Shown here piece after piece: positions 35,411 to 46,600 of a stretch of 64,000 nt of DNA. Position 1 is the first letter of the stretch. Every line of letters begins with the position of its first letter. Below the pieces are notes generated by a model. The model saw only the letters and a program-made list of their open reading frames with translations, did not search any database and was not told where the DNA came from. Source of the DNA: Kuschelorhynchus macadamiae. Taxonomy: Eukaryota > Arthropoda > Insecta > Coleoptera > Curculionidae. Location of the stretch: the NCBI GenBank assembly GCA_030620095.1, contig JAUTXW010000561.1:186001-250000 (forward strand), written 5' to 3'. Both the position numbers and the translations under genes were made by a program.

Positions 35411-35795
35411 AACTATATATTGGTTCATAAGAATTGGAATAGAATTATCTTGACCAAAAGTGAAGAAATAATTAAGAATTTACTAAAACCTAGTGAATAT
35501 TTTCATTATCATACAGGGTTTGCAAAAAGATGGATCATTTTGAATAACCTAATATAACTTGCGTTCTGGGGTGCTATTTATTAGGATTTTGGTATATTTT
35601 GGTACCCAATTTAAATTAATTTAACACTCTACCTAAACGTTAATATATGCTGCCCCAAGAAACAAGTTTTATGAGATATCCCTTCTATAAATTCCTGCAC
35701 CACACGCGCCTGGTACAAAAAAATAGTAAATAAAACTCTTTAAGCAAAAGCAAACTAGTATATTGGGAAAGTAACAATGTAATAAAAGGAATCAA

Positions 35796-37888
35796 CTATA
35801 AATTAGGAATTTCAACACATTTAAATAACGCTTTGGCTTCTAAAGGATATTCTTTTAGAGATTTATATGATCGTGATGGATGCATGGAAGAAATGACTGG
35901 ATCAGACGTTATCAACATTCGTTTTATTAAATCCTCGTTTGTATTTTCTCTTGAGTTTTTTCGCGTATTATGCTCCCTGTAAAATTTGTAGTCCTTGTTC
36001 CTACTCTCTTGGGCATCTTCAACGAGCTGTCCAATTGGCAGAATAAAGTCGTCTATTATGTCTGCCCCATGAATTAAAATTTTATGAACACTTTGGGGCA
36101 TTTTGTACCAATTATATAGATCAACAAAAAGTTTTGCTGTATCGTAAGTATAGCTACGAAACTTTTCAGTGTCTATTTCATATTCTGCGGATATAACAAG
36201 CAATATAATATAAAATCTCCATATTAAAGTCTGATCTAAATTTGTTATTAAAGCTGATTTTTAATAGTTCTCAAAAAAAGTGCGCGCAGTATTGCCATCA
36301 TTGGTGGATCCTGCACCCTGCTTAGGAAGATCTATCAATAATCCAAGTTCCTTTTTAAACTGGTCAATAATATGAGCTTTCCTGATTTCAAAATTTTGTT
36401 TTTCTTGTGCATCTCTTATTTGCCATTTCTTTATTTCTAATCTATAAGCTACATGAATCAGGCATTCAAAGAAACGGATATGGGCATGTAACGATGATAA
36501 CCCGTATTTATAATTGTCCTTGTTTACGGGCAGCTCTTTAACATATTCCAAATTGTTAATATGTTTAGGTGTAACTTTACAAATGTTACAGGTTTGAGTT
36601 GACGTATCCGTTAAGTTGCTACCTGCTTTGCCATCCAACATAGTAAGGAATAATTTGTGATTTATAATAATGTTTGTTTGATGAAAGGGTACTACAGTTG
36701 GAATTAAATTTATAATTTGGTTCTCTATTTTATTTACTTCAAATTTTGTGGTTTCTTTTGTTTCTTTTTTAAACTGAAAACTTATTGGACGACAGAATTT
36801 TGTAGATGAACATTTAGGGTTTTTCCAAATAATTTTTTGTGTATCCGGTTTGTCTGATAAGTTGTGTCGTACTTGAAGTGGAACCAATGAAACTAAGAGT
36901 AAATCTGCATCATTCACATTTTGATCCAAAAATCTTTGCTTGTACCATCAATACCCCATTTGTGTATAAACTGCAACTCTGTAGGTTTTTCTTTTGGTAT
37001 ATAAGCTTCCAGAATATCTTTTTGAACTTCTAAAATTCTGTGCGCAGTAATATCCAGTAGTGGCTGTAATTGAATCTCAGCTGAAGACTCCGTTATTTTT
37101 ATAGCCTCTTTAGCGGGATAACATTTACATTTCTCGACTTGAACCAGATCATATGATGGAATAAGATTTTTATATCCCTTTTCTTTTAACCTAGCTCGTA
37201 GTGAAATATACTGGTTTTTACTTAATTTTAGGTCAGTTAATAATGCCAAGGCTTCCGTGGACGTAAAACTGCTTGAGATTTTTTGGTTATCAAGAAAAGC
37301 ATTTTTTATTTCAGTTGCCTGGTTAGTTTGAGATGTTGCTTGTTTAACTAAAAAGGCTGCGTCTTTTTTACCAGAAAGATTCAAACTTACTCTGGTAGCT
37401 GTGGCTAGCTCTTGTATTGATTTGCTGGCCACAAGATTTTGAATTTTGCGTGTTTTAGTTCGAGCTGAACATTCGGCAAAATGTTTTGTCGGTCTACCAC
37501 CCGTTTTCTTTATTTGAAATAACCTAGACAGATTAATGCTTTTTGTTAACCAAGAATCATATATAGAAACGAATTTTGTGTATGTTCTGTGACATGATTT
37601 CCATTTTTTATTTAAATCGGATAAAAAAGTCAAAATGGATGATTCGAGCAACTTAGGATTTTCGAGGTTTTGATTATTAAGCCTGCTAGTAATATAATCT
37701 TTAAGGCACTTCTTGGAGTCCTTGGACATAGGCGAAAACTTGCCATTTTGCCGTAAAGCGATAAAAAGTTCTTGCCGAGTTATACCTAAAATACGATTCG
37801 GGGTCAAGACAGGAATATTAAAGGAAAGCTGTTTTGTAATATGAAATATTTTCCAAAATATCCCTCGCAGATTTAGCAAAGAATACAT
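35796..37888 (-). pseudogene. Transib/RAG1-like DDE transposase, nearly open
   Basis: About 700 codons on the minus strand, broken by only one frameshift (36914-36929 overlap) and one in-frame TAA (36261), after which the frame continues without shift. N-terminal region 37888-37400 with GGRPTKHFAECSARTKTRK; then CKCYPAKEAIKITESSAE and HRILEVQKDILE. First acidic motif HKWGIDGTSKDF (about 36955). Second, LFLTMLDGKAGSN, followed by a CNIC...H zinc-like segment (about 36660-36560), then GLSSLHAHIRFFECLIHVAY. Third, HKILIHGADIIDDFILPIGQ and LVEDAQESRNKDYKFYREH with the candidate catalytic Glu, and a final SDPVISSM. The order D...D...zinc...E and the motif context match Transib transposases and the RAG1 core. 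No TIRs were found. The family call is strong; activity is unlikely without repair. Confidence 0.82.
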
Positions 37889-37892
37889 TTGG

Positions 37893-38036
37893 ACCTATGC
37901 AGAAACTTTTTTAAAATTATGTCAAAGTCACGTGACAGCCAGGCAAATTCCTGGAATAAATAACTGAAAAATCTGTCAAGTAGCATTTTTACGTAAAGTT
38001 TTAATGTTGACTATAGCCAAGAAAGTTTCTGCATAT
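37893..38036. repeat. Short inverted repeat upstream of Transib-like copy 1
   Basis: TATGCAGAAACTTTTTT at about 37895 and its near-complement AGAAAGTTTCTGCATA at about 38023 form a 15-bp stem around a loop of about 110 bp. This is not the CAC-type terminus seen in copy 2, so its relation to the transposase is unclear. Confidence 0.5.
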
Positions 38037-38428
38037 CTCTGATTGTATAACAAGCAATGTTATCTGTATTAATTAAAAACTAATTTTTTCCTTTACTAGG
38101 TCAAAATTATGAGGTGTATGAGGACCTCTCCATCATAAACATGCCCTCTTACGACCCTAGCGATTTAGTAATGAACCAAATCATAATAAAAAATATAAAA
38201 TCTTTAATAAATTTCTTTAAGGTCGTACAAAAAATCATTTTTCACACTAACATAACTGCGTGAGAATCATAAAATATTAAAAATCTCAAAAAGCGGCAAA
38301 TAGAGGCAAACCATTTTTGGATATATTATACAGAATATCGTAAACTTCAGTTTTATATGAAAATCAGAAATACCTTTTTTTACCTATTTTTTTAAATGTC
38401 CAGAGTAGTTCAACTTTGAAGAAAAAGT

Positions 38429-38430
<2 letters not shown>

Positions 38431-38468
<38 letters not shown>
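38431..38468 (-). other. Poly(A) tail of the LINE
   Basis: 38 uninterrupted T on the plus strand. The minus-strand sequence before it ends ...CTAAACAAATAAA, containing AATAAA-like signal material. Confidence 0.9.
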
Positions 38469-38470
<2 letters not shown>

Positions 38471-38541
38471 TTGTTTAGCGCATCAACCACACAGGGTTAT
38501 TAGCGCGTAACACAGTTGGGGTTAATTACTACAATTATAAA

Positions 38542-41500
38542 TTATATGTGGCAGTATAGATTACAATCTTTGAGAAAATTTAACACATTGTTTAGATTTT
38601 TGTTAAGGATGTCTTTTACGTTATCCTGGATTTGGTATTTAAGTCTTTCTGTGGCAAACTTTGGGCAGTCTACTAATATATGTTGCACTGATAAAGTTAC
38701 CGAACATATCTCGCAAACAGGATTATCCTCTTTGGAGATCAGATAACCGTGAGTTAGTCTTGTATGACCGATTCTAAGTCTATTGATAATCGTTTGGTCT
38801 TTTCGATTACTTAAATTACATTCCCATTTTCGGACACTGGGTTTACACGTACGAAGTTTGGATGACGATCTATCCCATTCCTGCTGCCATGAGGATATTG
38901 TCTGGTTTTTGATGTATCACTTAAAATCACTGCTTAGTGTGTTTGAAACTGCAATTGCGTTGGGGTCTTCTGTGGCGGCCCTAGCCGCTGTGTCGGCTAG
39001 TTCGTTACCAACTATTCCTATGTGTGATGGAACCCATATAAATGCTACCTTTCTTCCTTCTGCTTGGATATTGTAAAGGATTCTATAGACTCTTTGGACT
39101 AAGGAGTCTTTGGAAAAGGGGTGTTGAATTGCTTTTATAGAGTTAAGCGAGTCTGAGATGATTAATGAAAATTTACGGTTACCTTGTTGTATATACATTA
39201 AAGCCTGAACTATTGCGTAAAGTTCTGCCGTGTACGTACTTGTATGTTGTGTGAGTTTGATTTTAAGAGTCATGTTGGGGGTAACAACTGCGGCACCCGT
39301 TCCCTTGGTGGACTTTGATGCATCAGTATATATTTTGTCTCCATCAGGTAGATTATTTAGTATCAACTGAAGTTCCAATTTAATTAAACTATGAGGTGTT
39401 TCTTCTTTGTTGTACTGGCAGAGCTTCGTAATGATGATGGGTTTTTGAATGGTCCATGGAGGGGGTAAAAAGCGGTCATCTTGGAAAAACTTTGGAAACG
39501 AGATTTGAAGATTAGATTGGTACCGATTTATTCGTTCATAGAATGCTGGTCTGGATCTGATTTTACTGGCGTAAAGATCATTATAGCGGTTTGCAAACAC
39601 ATTGTGGTGGGTCGGATTATTGGGGTTGATTGCTACTGTGGTGGCGTATGACAAAGCAAGGTAGGCCCTTCGAAATTTCAGAGGGGGCTCTGCAGCTTGG
39701 CAAAGTAGACTTTCTACAGGGCTTGTGCGGAAGGCGCCAAATGCTATGCGAATAGCTGAGTTATGAATTGTATCCAGAGGTTTTAGAGTAGAGTTTGATG
39801 CGAAATCATATGCTAAGGAGCCGTAGTCAATTCGTGTTCTGATTAAGGTTCTGAATATTATCAAAAGAATATTGGTGTCGGCTCCCCACGATCGGCTGGA
39901 CAGGATTTTTAGCATGTTTAGTCCTTTATGGCATGATGATATAAGGTTTTGAATATGTGGTTTCCATGTGAGCTTATTATCAAATATCATTCCTAGGAAC
40001 TTTGTACTTTCATAAAATTTTAACGTCTTCCCGTTGAGTCTCAATAATGGCGAGACATTTTCGGCACGTTTCGAGAAGAGAATACATTTAGTTTTAGCTA
40101 ATGAGAATTGAAATCCTGTGGTTTTGGACCATCGCTCCAGGCTTATAAGATTGTTTTGTAGGATTCTGCACATTGAGTTCAAGTTCATCCCTTTTGTTAA
40201 TAAAACAAGATCGTCTGCGTATAGTCTGCATTTTACTGGAGTCGATATGTATTTTGTTATGTTATTTATTGCGGCAAGAAAGAGAGTTGTACTAAGTACT
40301 GAGCCTTGGGGAATTCCGTTTTCTAGGGTAGTTTCTTCTGAAACTGTGTTATTTATTCTTACTTGAAAACTTCTTTGTTGCAAAAAGTTGTTGATAAATT
40401 TAGCCATATTGCCCTTAATGCCCCAAGAAGTTAGTTGTTGTAAAATTCGATATCTCCAGGCAGTGTCGTAGGCACGTTGGATGTCAAAAAATATGACGAC
40501 ACATTTTTGCTGGTTCACAAATGCTTCATGGACTTCGGATTCCACGTCAATGATGTTGTCTTGTGTTGACCTAGATCTTCGGAAACCACTTTGCTCTGGA
40601 ATAATTAAATTTTTTCGTTGAAGATACCAAGATAATCTATTATTTACAATTTTCTCCAAGACCCCGCATATAACACAGGTTAGTGAAATCGGTCTGAATG
40701 AGTCTGTATTATTTAAGTTGTTATTTTCTTTCGGTATTGGGATAATAATTGCTTTTGACCAGGCTATTGGAAAATCTTGCTCTGTCCAAATTTTGTTGTA
40801 TATGTCTAATAGAAATTCTTTACTTTTATCGGAGAGTTTTTTTAGAAATATGGCAGGGATATTGTCTGGACCTGGGCTTCCGTTCTTAATATTGTTGAGA
40901 CTATCGTTTAACTCATCTATTGTTATCAGAGTGTTAAGAGGTGAATCTTTATCGCAACTAAAATCTATTGGGTTTCTTTCTGAGGTTTTTCGGTACATAT
41001 CAAAGTCTTCAGAAAACTGCCGGCTACTTGAGAATGATTCATATGTTTTTGCAAATAAGTTAGCTATATCATAGGTGTTTGTGATAGTACCTCCGTCTTT
41101 AGATATCGAGCGAATAGGGAAGTAAGTGTTTTTACCAGATAATCTTTTAATCTTATTCCATACTTCTGAAGAAGGAGTAGACGGTGTAAGTGAAGATACA
41201 TATTGGGTCCAAGAGTCTTTTTTACTTTTCTTAATTATAAATCTAGCTTTAGCTCTTAATCTTTTGAAATTCACCATGTTTTCTGTAGTCTTTTCTTTTT
41301 TGTATTTGTAAAGTGCTTGTTTATATGATCTGATGGCCGTTTTGCACTGCTCATTCCACCAAGGAACGCTCTTATGTCTAAGGTTACTTGAGGTTTTCCC
41401 TACGGATTGTTCTCCAGCATTTCTCAAGATATTTGTGAAGGTTTTTACTAAGGAATCGACATTGGAATTACTGATGGATAATGACTTGATTTCGTGTTCA

Positions 41501-42237
41501 ACTAAATTTCGATATTTAGCCCAGTCAGCCTTTTTTAGGTTCCATTTTTGTGGAATAGAATTATCGTATACTTCTGAAGGATCAGTAATAGTTATTGGGA
41601 AGTGATCACTACCGTATAGCATTGGAAGCACCTTCCATTGGAGGGAAGCAACAAGGGATGTATCACATAAACTAAGATCAAGGACTGAGGATTCGCCTGT
41701 GGAAACGTTAAAGCGGGTGGGTTCTCCAGTATTAAGTAGGATTAAGTTGGCTAAGTCTATGGCCTTATATAGGTTTCTTCCTCTATCGTCGGTGTTTAGG
41801 CTACCCCATATGGCATTACGACAGTTAAAGTCTCCCAGTATTAGTCGAGGGGCAGGGACTTGAGATATTATGTTGCTGATATCGAGAATTGTGAACTCTT
41901 TAGAAGGGGGAATGTATATGTTGCATATTGATAGTTTTTTGGGGAGATTAATTTGTACTGCTACTACTTCTAAGGTCGAGTTGATTAATATCTCATATGC
42001 GTTTATGTCTTTCCGTACAAAAATTGACACTCCACCACTTGCCTTGTCTCGATTATCTCTGTTTTTATGGAATCCATTAAAGTTTTTGGGGCAGTGTGTT
42101 TTTCCTTGTTTAAAATGTGTTTCTTGTAAGCCAATGATGGATGGGTTTTCTTGTTTGATGAGAATTTGAAGCATTTCTAGGTGCGTAAAATAGCCATTAA
42201 GGTTCCATTGTAAAACAGAGTGGAATGATGTATCCAT
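38542..42237 (-). pseudogene. LINE ORF2: AP-endonuclease, reverse transcriptase, RNase H, CCHC; one premature stop
   Basis: It is open for 1106 codons from 42237, then TGA at 38917-38919; the same frame continues 124 codons to TAA at 38542. Endonuclease (about residues 8-215): LQWNLNGY, GLQETHF, LILGDFNCRN, YGSDHFPI. RT (about 490-720): DSFRPISLTCVICGVLEKI, SGFRRSRSTQDN, VVIFFDIQRAYDTAW, NGIPQGSVLS, CRLYADDLVLL. RNase H (about 970-1095): IYTDASKSTKGTGAAVV, YTAELYAIVQAL, ISDSLNSIKAI, WVPSHIGIVGNELAD, so all four acidic residues remain. After the stop: GHTRLTHGYL and a zinc knuckle CEICSVTLSVQHILVDC. The domain order fits RNase H-bearing I/jockey-superfamily LINEs. The Arg-to-stop change (CGA to TGA) removes only the C-terminal zinc knuckle. 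Confidence 0.92.
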
Positions 42238-42275
42238 TTTAAATATATTTAAGTTATTATTAATTTTTAAGTTGG

Positions 42276-43046
42276 TTAATATGTGTCTTGTGAGGCGTCG
42301 CTTTCTGTCTCGGATGTTAATCCATCAATATAATTTCTTATCTTCCTCCTAAATTTTGTGCATCTAGTTTTGACAGCTCGGTCGGTAAGGAGTGGGTAAA
42401 TTTTTTCTAACATATAATTTAATCCTGGAAGGTCTCTTGTGTATTCTAATGCAACATTTATAGGTTCGGAAGAGTTATGAATATTGGTAAATAAATCGGT
42501 TAGTTGATCAAATGTCAGTATAAATGGTGGTGAATGTGTTTCTATTGTCTGCTTAGCTGCTTCAAAAGGTTTTTCGGGATATGAGGCTTTTTGTAATATG
42601 TTTTTTCCATGTTTAGGTTTTTTTGGAGTTGGATTTGGTTTTGGAAATATGTGTTGCTCTTCGGGTCGGTTTTTGATTGCGTCGGCAGGCGGTGTGAGTA
42701 TTTCTGTAATATTGCGCTCATTGGTTAGTTGGTTGGAGTTAGAATTCTGTAATTTTACGTTTAATGCTACGTCTTCTGAGCCAGGTGTATTTTTATTTAT
42801 TCCAGGTATCACTGGAGAAGGGTGAATTTGAGGGGTTTTATTTGGAGATGTACTTTGTTTATCCGTAATATCTTGTTGATTATCGGAAAACCGTGGACAT
42901 TTGGACGCAATATGTCCTTGTTGTTTGCACTTAAAGCAGTTCTTATCTGTGGATAAGAAGATTCTGTAAAGAGAGTCTTCATGATTAATAGTCAAAGAAT
43001 CTGGAATCTGGGAATCTTCTGTTGGCAATATAAAGACTTGGCGGCG
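42276..43046 (-). pseudogene. LINE ORF1, C-terminal half (CCHC nucleocapsid-like)
   Basis: RNA-binding Gag-like protein of the LINE. This half carries the zinc knuckle CFKCKQQGHIASKCP near 42960-42910, a Pro/Asn-rich middle, and a basic-then-acidic C-terminus stopping at 42276, 38 bp before ORF2. The Met at 43079 is inside the inserted element and is not the native start. The native frame joins across the insertion to 45850-46353. Confidence 0.85.
43042..43046. other. Left target-site duplication CGGCG
   Basis: CGGCG immediately left of the inserted element; an identical copy lies at 45845-45849. Five-bp GC-rich duplications are typical of Transib. Confidence 0.9.
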
Positions 43047-43383
43047 CACAGACGGGCAAAATTGAAAAAACCTGGCCAAAACTTAAACGATGATATGTAG
43101 TAATAAAATTTCCTTAATGTGTTTATGAGAAATAATATTGTAAAAACTAATTAACATATTTGTCAATTGGCTACTAATCTGGTGGAAAATTTAATAATAT
43201 AATAAATAAATACTTGAAAAAAACATAATTATGTGTATAAAACCGAATTTAAATTGTTTTAAAAAATACTGCCTACATTTTACTGTTTTTATATTATTTA
43301 AAGTCATCAACGGCGTAAAATTAATAATTAATAAACTAATTTATTTATTCTCAGAAATAATGTCGCATAACTAATTATTGTTT

Positions 43384-45315
43384 TTAATCCCCGGACCCGG
43401 AGTCTGAGTCACTTGAGCTATTAATTTCTGAGTCTTCATTAGTAGTATTAGTGGCAGATCCCTCTGGACGGGGGCTAATAATAAATCTAAGACTTCTTTT
43501 TCGAATGACTTGGACTTTCGCCTTGGAAGTTTTCGCATGCTTAATATAACTGGATCAGACGATATAAGCAGTCTCCAAGTTTTGTTGCCTTGAACACTTT
43601 CGGGAAAATCCTTCTCTATACTTCTTAATGTCTTTATTTAATGCCTCCTGGGCCTCGTCAGATAATTGTCCTATAGGCAATAAAAAAGATTCAATAATAT
43701 CTGACGAGTTAATTAAAATTTTGTGGACCGTATTAGGCATGTTGTATCAAGGATATTTTTGTACAAGTATCCTAGCTGTTGTTAAAGCATAATCTTTAAA
43801 TTTTTGTATATTTATACGGTATCCACTAGATATAGTTTGCAAAAATATTATTATTATCAGTGGTATGATAGCTCAATTGGTTAGGGCGATGCGCTAGACA
43901 CGCAGAGGTGCGGGTTCGATTCCCGCTCGTACCATAACTTTTGCTACTGATCATATTTTTCTAAAAAAAAATCACTATTTTCACAGTTTAACAAACTGAT
44001 TAAAATACTTCTACTTAACATCTATGTTGTTGAAAGACTTGGAAGAAGCCCCACATATATAACACTTTTTCGTGGATGTCGTAGATGAAGCAGCATTGCA
44101 CATTTTGCCATCTACCATTGTAAAAAGTAAGTTGTGTTCAATGTCCTTGTGCCTACACTAATGGAAGTAGGTGTAAGGTTTTCTATTTCATTCTGCATGG
44201 TATTTATTTCTTGAAGTGTTAAATCAGTGGTCTCATGTATAAATTGAATTCTGATTGGACGAAAAGCGGGGTGAGCCTGGACGTGGATTTTGCCAAACTA
44301 TTTTGTTTGTAGATTTATTTGGATCGTCGCATGTTAATAGAAGTGGCACAAAGGATGTTAAAAATATACTGGCATCCGAACGTTCATCGCTGTCAAAATT
44401 TTGCTTGTATTGACTATACCTAAGTGTCAAACAAGCAAGTTACCTCAACTGTTAATGTTTCCAATACATCTTTTTGCACCTCCACTATACGATGGGCAGT
44501 ATGGTTTAGTAAGGCTTGTAATTTTACTTCAGCTTTTTGCCCCGTGATTGTAACTGCATCCCGATTTGGGTAACAGCGCCCCTTGGCCTCCTGAATCTTC
44601 TTATACGATGGAAAACGTTTTTTATCTTCACTCCTTATGATCTGATATTGGTGTCTATTTGCTTTAACAAATACTGACAATGCTTTATCACCAGATAGCT
44701 GATCAACTTTTTCAGCTCTCTCTTTATATGCCTTTCTATAGTTCTGGGCCCTTTTTGGGGTTGAAAATTGTACATCTTTTATAACAGCTGCAGCATCTAT
44801 ACTTCCTTCAGCGCGCAGACTCATTTGAGCAGCATACACAGGCTCTGAGGAACTCATTGTTGATCCAACATATTCGGTTTGTCTTCGTTTTGTTCGTTCG
44901 CTACTAGTCTGGAAATTAACAGCAGGGCGACCACCTAAACTCGCTGTAGGTGATTGCACAAAAAAATGAAATTTTAAATTTGTTTCCAACCAAGTTTTGT
45001 TTTGGGCAAAATATCTTTCTTGTATTGGGCAGTCTTATATTTTAATTTAAAATCAGAAAGAAAATGTGAAAGCTTTTGTTCAATTACATTAGATAATACT
45101 TCAGGGCAATTAGTTAGATCTTTTACATACGAATGCAAATATTCGCAATTAGCTTCAATTTTTGTTGAATTGCATGTCAGTATTACTTTAGAAAGCGTTC
45201 TCATACTTAAAACAACATTTTCATCCGGATTTACGTCCCTTGATCCTGAAATAAATAAAAATAATAGCCCTAAACGATTTGAAAGCGATAAATTGGGGAA
45301 AATTCCAAGTGACAC
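43384..45315 (-). pseudogene. Transib/RAG1-like transposase, copy 2, decayed and internally deleted
   Basis: Minus strand: 45315-44974 N-terminal region; 44989-44420 (SLGGRPAVNFQTSSERTKRR, GRCYPNRDAVTITGQKAEVK, NHTAHRIVEVQKDVLE). The first acidic motif is damaged at the junction near 44425. Then 44430-44233 (YSQYKQNFDSDERSDASIFL, IVWQNPRPGSPRF). The second motif LLFTMVDGKMCNAASS and zinc-like KKCYICGASSKSFNNID (about 44130-44030) are clear. The region before the third motif (about 130 residues present in copy 1) is missing and replaced by a tRNA-like sequence. The last part, 43740-43384, has VHKILINSSDIIESFLLPIG, QLSDEAQEALNK with the Glu, SSDPVIL and an acidic end DSDSGSGD. Compared with copy 1 it is clearly a different subfamily. 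Confidence 0.85.
43862..43934 (+). tRNA. tRNA-like gene, 73 nt, anticodon-position AGA; probably tRNA-derived
   Basis: It folds as a full cloverleaf: acceptor GGTATGA/TCGTACC (7 bp, one G-U), D stem GCTC/GGGC, anticodon stem ATGCG/CGCAG (4 of 5 paired), loop CTAGACA, a 4-nt variable loop, T stem GCGGG/CCCGC with loop TTCGATT, discriminator A. Box A TAGCTCAATTGG and box B GGGTTCGATTCC are intact, and a TTTT terminator follows at about 43940. The loop would place AGA (Ser) at the anticodon, yet the long variable arm of tRNA-Ser is absent and position 37 is C. It is therefore more likely a tRNA-derived SINE head or a pseudo-tRNA than a working tRNA. Confidence 0.6.
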
Positions 45316-45844
45316 AAAACAAAGTTGATTAAGTTATCTCAAAAAGGCAGACAAAAGCGGAAAATATTTTTTCTCCATTTATTATTTAAAGTATTCAGCT
45401 ACACAACTTTCCAGAAAGTTAAGCCCGGAAGATCCCGGAAGTTTACTGAAATATTAACAATAAAATTAAAACTATAATTTTGCACTACTCCAGAAAATTA
45501 TTTCTGTATAAAATACACATAATTAAAAAATATTATTATTTTATATAAATAGTATAGCTAAAGGTACTACTTACCACCAGGAGTACAATCCATTTTACTT
45601 TGAGCACTATAATGTCTACAATATGTACACAAAAACAGCCAATATTTTTTCGCAAAAACACTTACGCGAACAACATTTAACATTCAACTATTGTCACCGT
45701 ATTCAACGAAGAGCGCCATCTACGGAATTTCTAATTTTAAAAAGCCCAATGATCTATTAAAGCCCCTAGACGCGTAAAAGTGTGAAATGGCAATCTTCCC
45801 GAATTGGGGTTCTGGCCAGCTTTTTGAAATTTTGCCCGTCTGTG

Positions 45845-45849
45845 CGGCG
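45845..45849. other. Right target-site duplication CGGCG
   Basis: Identical to 43042-43046. Confidence 0.9.
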
Positions 45850-46353
45850 GAAGCTTAAAATATGTGAATATTCTGGATCCGGAATATTTATTCGTATATA
45901 TGAGATAGGAGAAATTAATTTTAGTCCGAGTTGATGAAGTTCATTTTGCAATATATTGTTAGGAATTGTTGGACAAACATTTGATATTACTAATCGTTCA
46001 GATGGAGTAACTAGTCGCCTTCCATGAAGTAATTCATTGTTTATTTTGATAGGTTTATTTTCGGTTATAAATTTATCTACTGCGCTTTTACTGGAAAGAT
46101 AGATGCAAACGCGGTTGTTGGATATTCTGGATGAGAAGATAATATTTTTGGGGCCAACTAGTGGTCCTACAGCAAGTATGTAGTCAGGAAGTTTGGAATC
46201 CTCTACAGAGTTGAAAACAATAGCTTGATCTTTTTTTGGGGTTTGTTGTTGGTAAAGTGCTGAGGCATATGATATTGGCGTGTTGAGATTAGTTATGTTG
46301 TGGGTTTCAGGTGGCCTCGCATTTCCAGGATCATCACTTGGATCTGTATTCAT
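45850..46353 (-). pseudogene. LINE ORF1, N-terminal half
   Basis: It starts with ATG at 46353: MNTDPSDDPGNARPPETHNI, then YASALYQQQTPKKDQAIVF, and an RNA-recognition-like fold region RVCIYLSSKSAVDKFITE, LVISNVCPTIPNNIL. It reaches YSHILSFRR at the insertion point (45850); beyond that the frame enters the Transib TIR and stops at 45766. It continues natively at 43046. Confidence 0.85.
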
Positions 46354-46600
46354 TGTTTAGGTTTAGATTTCTTCTTCGACGTCATTAATATGTTACTAAG
46401 TGCGGCCCTGTCGTTGCCAGGAGATTCCCGGTAGCGCCGGTGGCAAATACTTTAAACTTTGCCGCTAGTCGTACTGCCGGTTGTAGAAACTAGAATGGTT
46501 GCGCGCGCTTCTGCAGTCTTCACGTGTTGATTATCCGTGTATTTGCAGGCTTATTCGTTAATTTAAGGCGTACTTACAGTTTTCTAGTTGATACTGGGTT
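46354..46600 (-). promoter_or_regulatory. LINE 5' UTR / internal promoter region (inferred)
   Basis: This GC-richer stretch upstream of ORF1, distinct from the AT-rich flank, carries GCGCGCGCTTC at about 46501. The exact 5' end was not found; the sequence change near 46560-46600 suggests the boundary. Confidence 0.5.

Larger units (their letters stand above)
43047..45844 (-). mobile_element. Transib-like element inserted in LINE ORF1 (2798 bp, TIRs, 5-bp TSD)
   Basis: The ends are CACAGACGGGCAAAATT (43047) and its exact inverse ending at 45844; the similarity continues to CTGGCC, for a TIR of about 31 bp. The CAC start recalls the RAG heptamer and Transib ends. The flanking CGGCG is duplicated perfectly. 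The interior has a decayed RAG1-like transposase with a central deletion and a tRNA-like gene. Confidence 0.92.
38431..46600 (-). mobile_element. Near-complete two-ORF LINE with RNase H, interrupted by a Transib-like element
   Basis: The 3' end is a 38-bp poly(A), seen as poly(T) at 38431-38468. It contains ORF2 (42237-38542), ORF1 (46353-42276 minus the insertion) and a GC-richer 5' UTR to about 46560-46600. Removing the inserted 43047-45844 element plus one CGGCG copy leaves the ORF1 reading frame in register. The clean poly(A), long open ORF2 and single nonsense change show a young insertion. No target-site duplication was identified. Confidence 0.85.

Noticed and set aside
38783..39076. 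97-codon plus-strand ORF
   Set aside because: It is antisense to the LINE RNase H region and its 3' extension.
40118..42169. Several plus-strand ORFs of 60-118 codons
   Set aside because: They lie antisense to the intact LINE ORF2 and show no recognisable domain.
43047..43079. Start codon at 43079 for the LINE ORF1 C-terminal half
   Set aside because: The first residues are encoded by the Transib terminal repeat, not by the LINE.
43862..43934. Calling a functional tRNA-Ser(AGA)
   Set aside because: It lacks the long variable arm required for tRNA-Ser, has C at position 37 and sits inside a transposon; it is kept only as tRNA-like.
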